Assembly: GCA_037039925.1 (NCBI GenBank)
Contig: JAXRKP010001141.1
Coordinates: 16,001 to 80,000, forward strand
Source of the DNA: Doris montereyensis
Lineage: Eukaryota; Mollusca; Gastropoda; Nudibranchia; Dorididae
Length of the DNA: 64,000 bases
Direction of reading: 5' to 3'
Shown one piece after another: positions 60,963 to 64,000 of the stretch. A program made the translations under genes and the position numbers. Positions within the stretch are counted from its first letter, which is position 1. Each line of letters opens with the position of its first letter. The notes beneath the pieces were generated by a model. The model searched no databases and was not told where the DNA came from. It was given only the letters and a program-made list of their open reading frames with translations.

Positions 60963-61689
60963 TATGTTCCTCTAAATAAGATTGGGTGGGGTGGGGAGAG
61001 AGAGTAAGAGAGAACGTTTTCCAAAACCAGTAAAAAAATTAGATAATGTCAAATGACAATCATCACCAAAGGCATTATATGTCATAATTTGTCTGCATTG
61101 TTACTCTCTATTGGAATATATATAAACTCAAATCAGTTTTTGTCTCCTATAAAGTTTTGGAATTGTGAATTATGTGATTTCAACGGCCAACGATGTGTGA
61201 TTATAGACGTGTAAATGTTAAAATGTTATGTAATGTTAATGGTGTTTTGAATCACTGAATGGGTCAATTGTGCAAACATTATTTCTGGGAGAAGGCAATA
61301 TATGTACCATGAAGAATAGTCATTGAAACATTATAAAGTAACAGTTCAATTACATGTTAATGGTGTTTTGCATGCTTGTAATGAAATCGAATTGAACTAA
61401 TCATAATTTCAAGGTTTTACCCGCATCATCATTTCAGTCCAAAACGCTGTTCTAGAACGTCAAAATCAAACAATGTTTGATTTCTGGGACGACAAATGTG
61501 CAAGTTGTTAATGGTGACTTTCATTGAAACATTATAAAGATTGTTCTAAACATGCGCCGACTAGTACAATTATCAGAGAATCGTTGGCGCGAATAAAATT
61601 GGGAGAAAACAAATTATGAGAAATTTAATGGTTTGTTTGCGCATTGGAGCCAACATTAAGTTTAAAAATTTGATATTGATATGACTGCA
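60451..61689. other. no certain gene; (GA)n at 60928-60960
   Basis: A minus-strand frame of 23 codons after a 'ttttacag' acceptor (60715-60643, CYDLLVLGAYGVTVTLAEIS) could be a terminal exon, but there is no other support. Otherwise AT-rich with short diverged repetitions ('tcattgaaacattataaag' at about 61320 and 61521). Confidence 0.35.
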
Positions 61690-62600
61690 CATTGCTTTCT
61701 AAGATATCATGACTCATTACTTTCTAAGATATCAACGACTGCCATTACTTTCTAAGATATCAATGACTGCGCATTACTTTCTAAGATATCATTATCAATG
61801 ACTGCGCATTACTTTCTAAGATATCAATGACTGCCATTACTTTCTAAGATATCAATGATCCATTACTGCGCATTCTTTCTAAGATATCATTATCAATGAC
61901 TGCGCATTACTTTCTAAGATATCATTATCAATGACTGCGCATTACTTTCTAAGATATCATTATCAATGACTGCGCATTACTTTCTAAGATATCATTATCA
62001 ATGACTGCAGCATTACTTTCTAAGATATCATTATCAATGACTGCGCATTACTTTCTAAGATATCATTATCAATGACTGCGCATTACTTTCTAAGATATCA
62101 TTATCAATGACTGCGCATTACTCTTTCTAAGATATCAATGACTGCTCATTAGATATCATTATCACTGACTATCATTACTTTCAAGATATCAATGACTGCC
62201 ATTACTTTCTAAGATATCAATGACTGCGCATTACTTTCTAAGATATCATTATCAATGACTGCGCATTACTTTCTAAGATATCAATGACTGCATTTCTTTC
62301 TAAGATATCAATGACTCGGTCTCTGCATTTCTTTCTAAGATATCAATCTCGCATTTCTTTCTAAGATATCAATGACTAAATTACAGAAGATATCAAACAC
62401 CATTGATATTGACTGCCATCTTTTCTAAGATATCAATGACTACTCTCTCTCTTATTTCTTTCTAAGATATCAATGTTTTAAGATATCAGGTTCAATGTGT
62501 CAAAACACACTCCCTTCTTTCATCAATGTCTACTCTCTCTCTTTTCTAAGATATATTGCACATTTCTTTCTAAGATATCAATCTCTCAGTCTCTGTCTCT
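61690..62600 (+). repeat. satellite, unit about 35 bp with shorter variants
   Basis: The unit 'cattactttctaagatatca' + 'ttatcaatgactgcg' repeats about 25 times. A shorter form lacking 'ttatca' alternates with it. After about 62300 the units are disrupted by 'ctctctc' and 'gtctct' insertions and by fragments such as 'aacaccattgat', which is repeated at 62651. Confidence 0.95.
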
Positions 62601-63024
62601 GTTGCTGACTCGGTTCTCTGTCTCGGTCCCAGAGATGCTTCCATGCAGAAACACCATTGATTACCATCATTAGAAGTTCAACCCTATCTTATTTTTGCTA
62701 TATATACATGAAATCATACTATATTATACACGTGAATCAATGTAATTCTTCTCTTTTATATTTACTTTCATGATATATACATGAAATCTTTTATTCAATC
62801 TAATATGTTAGGTATTATTACCTTTATCTAAATTCTATGTTTTCTTTGCAATAAATCCATGTAAACATTAAAATTTTAATCACTACAAAATTTCAACGTA
62901 TCAAACAATCAAGGGAAATAACACATTAAAAAATTAAAGTAATTATTGCAGATTTATTTGTATTATCTCTCTTTACCATCAAAATTGCATTTCACTTGTT
63001 ACCTTTAAACGAAGCTCTAATTGG
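62601..63024. other. no gene seen
   Basis: AT-rich sequence with repeated 'atatatacatgaaatc' (62700 and 62775). Confidence 0.35.
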
Positions 63025-63095
63025 AGTGGTTTGGTAGTCTAGAGGCAAGGTGTCGGCCTATCAACCCAAAGGTAGTGGGTATGAGTCCCGTAAAC
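63025..63095 (+). mobile_element. SINE-1 tRNA-like head
   Basis: 'ttggtagtctagaggcaagg' followed by 'tgtcggcctatcaac' and a degraded B-box 'gtatgagtcccg' matches the heads at 17745-17655 and 24745-24660. The body is missing; '(aagaag)n' follows. Confidence 0.65.
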
Positions 63096-63216
63096 GGTTG
63101 ATAAACTACAAGAAGAAGAACAAAAAGAAGAAAAATTAGAAATAATGTTATCTTACTCGCAAAGTCTTGTGAATTTTACTAGTAAATAAATAGATAAATA
63201 AATGAGTAATAAACAA

Positions 63217-63238
63217 ATATATATATATATATATATAT
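63217..63238 (+). repeat. (TA)n microsatellite
   Basis: About 11 TA units, between AAATAAAT-rich sequence. Confidence 0.9.
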
Positions 63239-63419
63239 GCAAATGAATAAATAAATGAAATACACACATTTAGTTATTAATGAAGAAAATCATTGGGAGG
63301 GTCGGGAAGCTAGTGGTCCACTTACTACAGTGAGTTTGTAGTCTCGCTGATATTACTGTTAATTAATCTTTCCCGCCTTAATCACCTCCTTGTTTACCGT
63401 TCCTATTTGTTTCCACGCC

Positions 63420-63485
63420 CACCAACAGTGATGATGTAACGGTGCAGAGCGTTGACTTGGAAGTCACGTGTTAGTTTCATCTCTC
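63420..63485 (+). mobile_element. degenerate tRNA-like head
   Basis: 'gtgcagagcgttgacttgga' + 'agtcacgtgttagtttcatc' resembles a tRNA-Gly-type SINE head (GCGTTCGACTTGGAAGTC-like), with a weak B-box. No body was recognised. Confidence 0.35.
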
Positions 63486-63739
63486 GCTTATCTAGGCTCT
63501 TTGATTTAGCTCACATGCTGCTTTCAGTGTTTTCCTCCTCTCGTCCATAGTTACGAAAAGGTCTACCAGTACACACAATTAGAAATCGAATGCTCTGTTA
63601 ACAATAACAGCGTACAGGCAGATCCTTTCTTTATAAGTTTCTTTCTCTCTCTTTATTAGCTACCATGCTAGCTTCCGGTGTATGGGTTTAGATGCCCGAA
63701 ATGATCTTTCTCCAGTCTGCCCTGTCCTGACATTTTCTG

Positions 63740-64000
63740 TTTCCTTTTCGTGAAAGTTAAGTTTTTTGCATTAATGCTTCTTTTATATCTTCGTCCCACT
63801 TTTTCTGAGGTTTGCCTTTTGGTCTTTTACCTTGAGTTTTAGCACTGTATACTGATTTAGCTATTCTACTGTCATTCATTTTGTTAATGTTAACATGCCC
63901 CAACCATCTCAGTTGATTCATTTCCATGTTAGTTTTATGCTATCTGCTTTGGTTTGATCTCTTATTCTTATTGTTGTGTTTCTGATTTTGTCTCTTTTAG
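63740..64000 (-). mobile_element. LINE 3' coding end, running off the right edge
   Basis: The minus strand reads MEMNQLRWLGHVNINKMNDS, then GKRPKGKPQKKWDEDIKEAL and a stop near 63750. The 'RWLGHV...R-x-KGKP-x-x-W' pattern is the C-terminus of many non-LTR reverse-transcriptase proteins. The reverse transcriptase core would lie beyond 64000. Confidence 0.7.

Overview
This is a repeat-rich, AT-rich animal nuclear sequence. Spliced genes with GT-AG introns, LINE and SINE debris, long CT/TA microsatellites, minisatellites and the frequent motif agatctagat suggest a lophotrochozoan, most likely a gastropod mollusc. That assignment is inference; no marker gene proves it. No prokaryotic genes, rRNA genes or intact tRNA genes were seen.

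Two host genes are clear. COX15 (heme A synthase) lies on the minus strand, with exons between 410 and 6274, and runs off the left edge. CUTC (copper homeostasis protein) lies on the plus strand from 22038 to 30636 and is complete: eight exons that sum to 249 in-frame codons. The two point away from each other, the same head-to-head order as human COX15 and CUTC on chromosome 10, so this looks like very old conserved linkage now stretched by repeats. Between them lie a possible two-exon 55-residue gene (10579-11574, minus), a candidate bidirectional promoter with CRE and YY1-like sites near 11.7 kb, several SINE copies, a LINE and a 3-kb minisatellite of about 39-bp units that ends about 50 bp before the CUTC start codon. 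A RING-finger exon of the IAP type (31014-31355, minus) converges on CUTC; a second one lies at 60090-60443.

From 33 to 54 kb the window is a graveyard of mobile elements: a 6.5-kb DNA transposon with inverted repeats of nearly 600 bp (34394-40880) whose broken protein carries acidic motifs like those of FEN/PIN nucleases; a THAP/P-element transposase relic (41766-43870); and a degraded Polinton/Maverick-type virus-like element (about 46690-54045) with packaging ATPase, capsid-like proteins, cysteine protease, integrase and a zinc-ribbon/phospholipase-like protein. An even more degraded copy of that element's left half precedes it (44050-46815).

From 54 to 64 kb there are minus-strand LINE remnants, one split by a 1.2-kb insertion; patchwork CT-rich sequence; the second RING exon; a roughly 35-bp satellite (61690-62600); and the 3' end of another LINE at the right edge. 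Apart from COX15, CUTC and possibly the small genes and RING exons, all protein-like sequence here is derived from mobile elements and broken.
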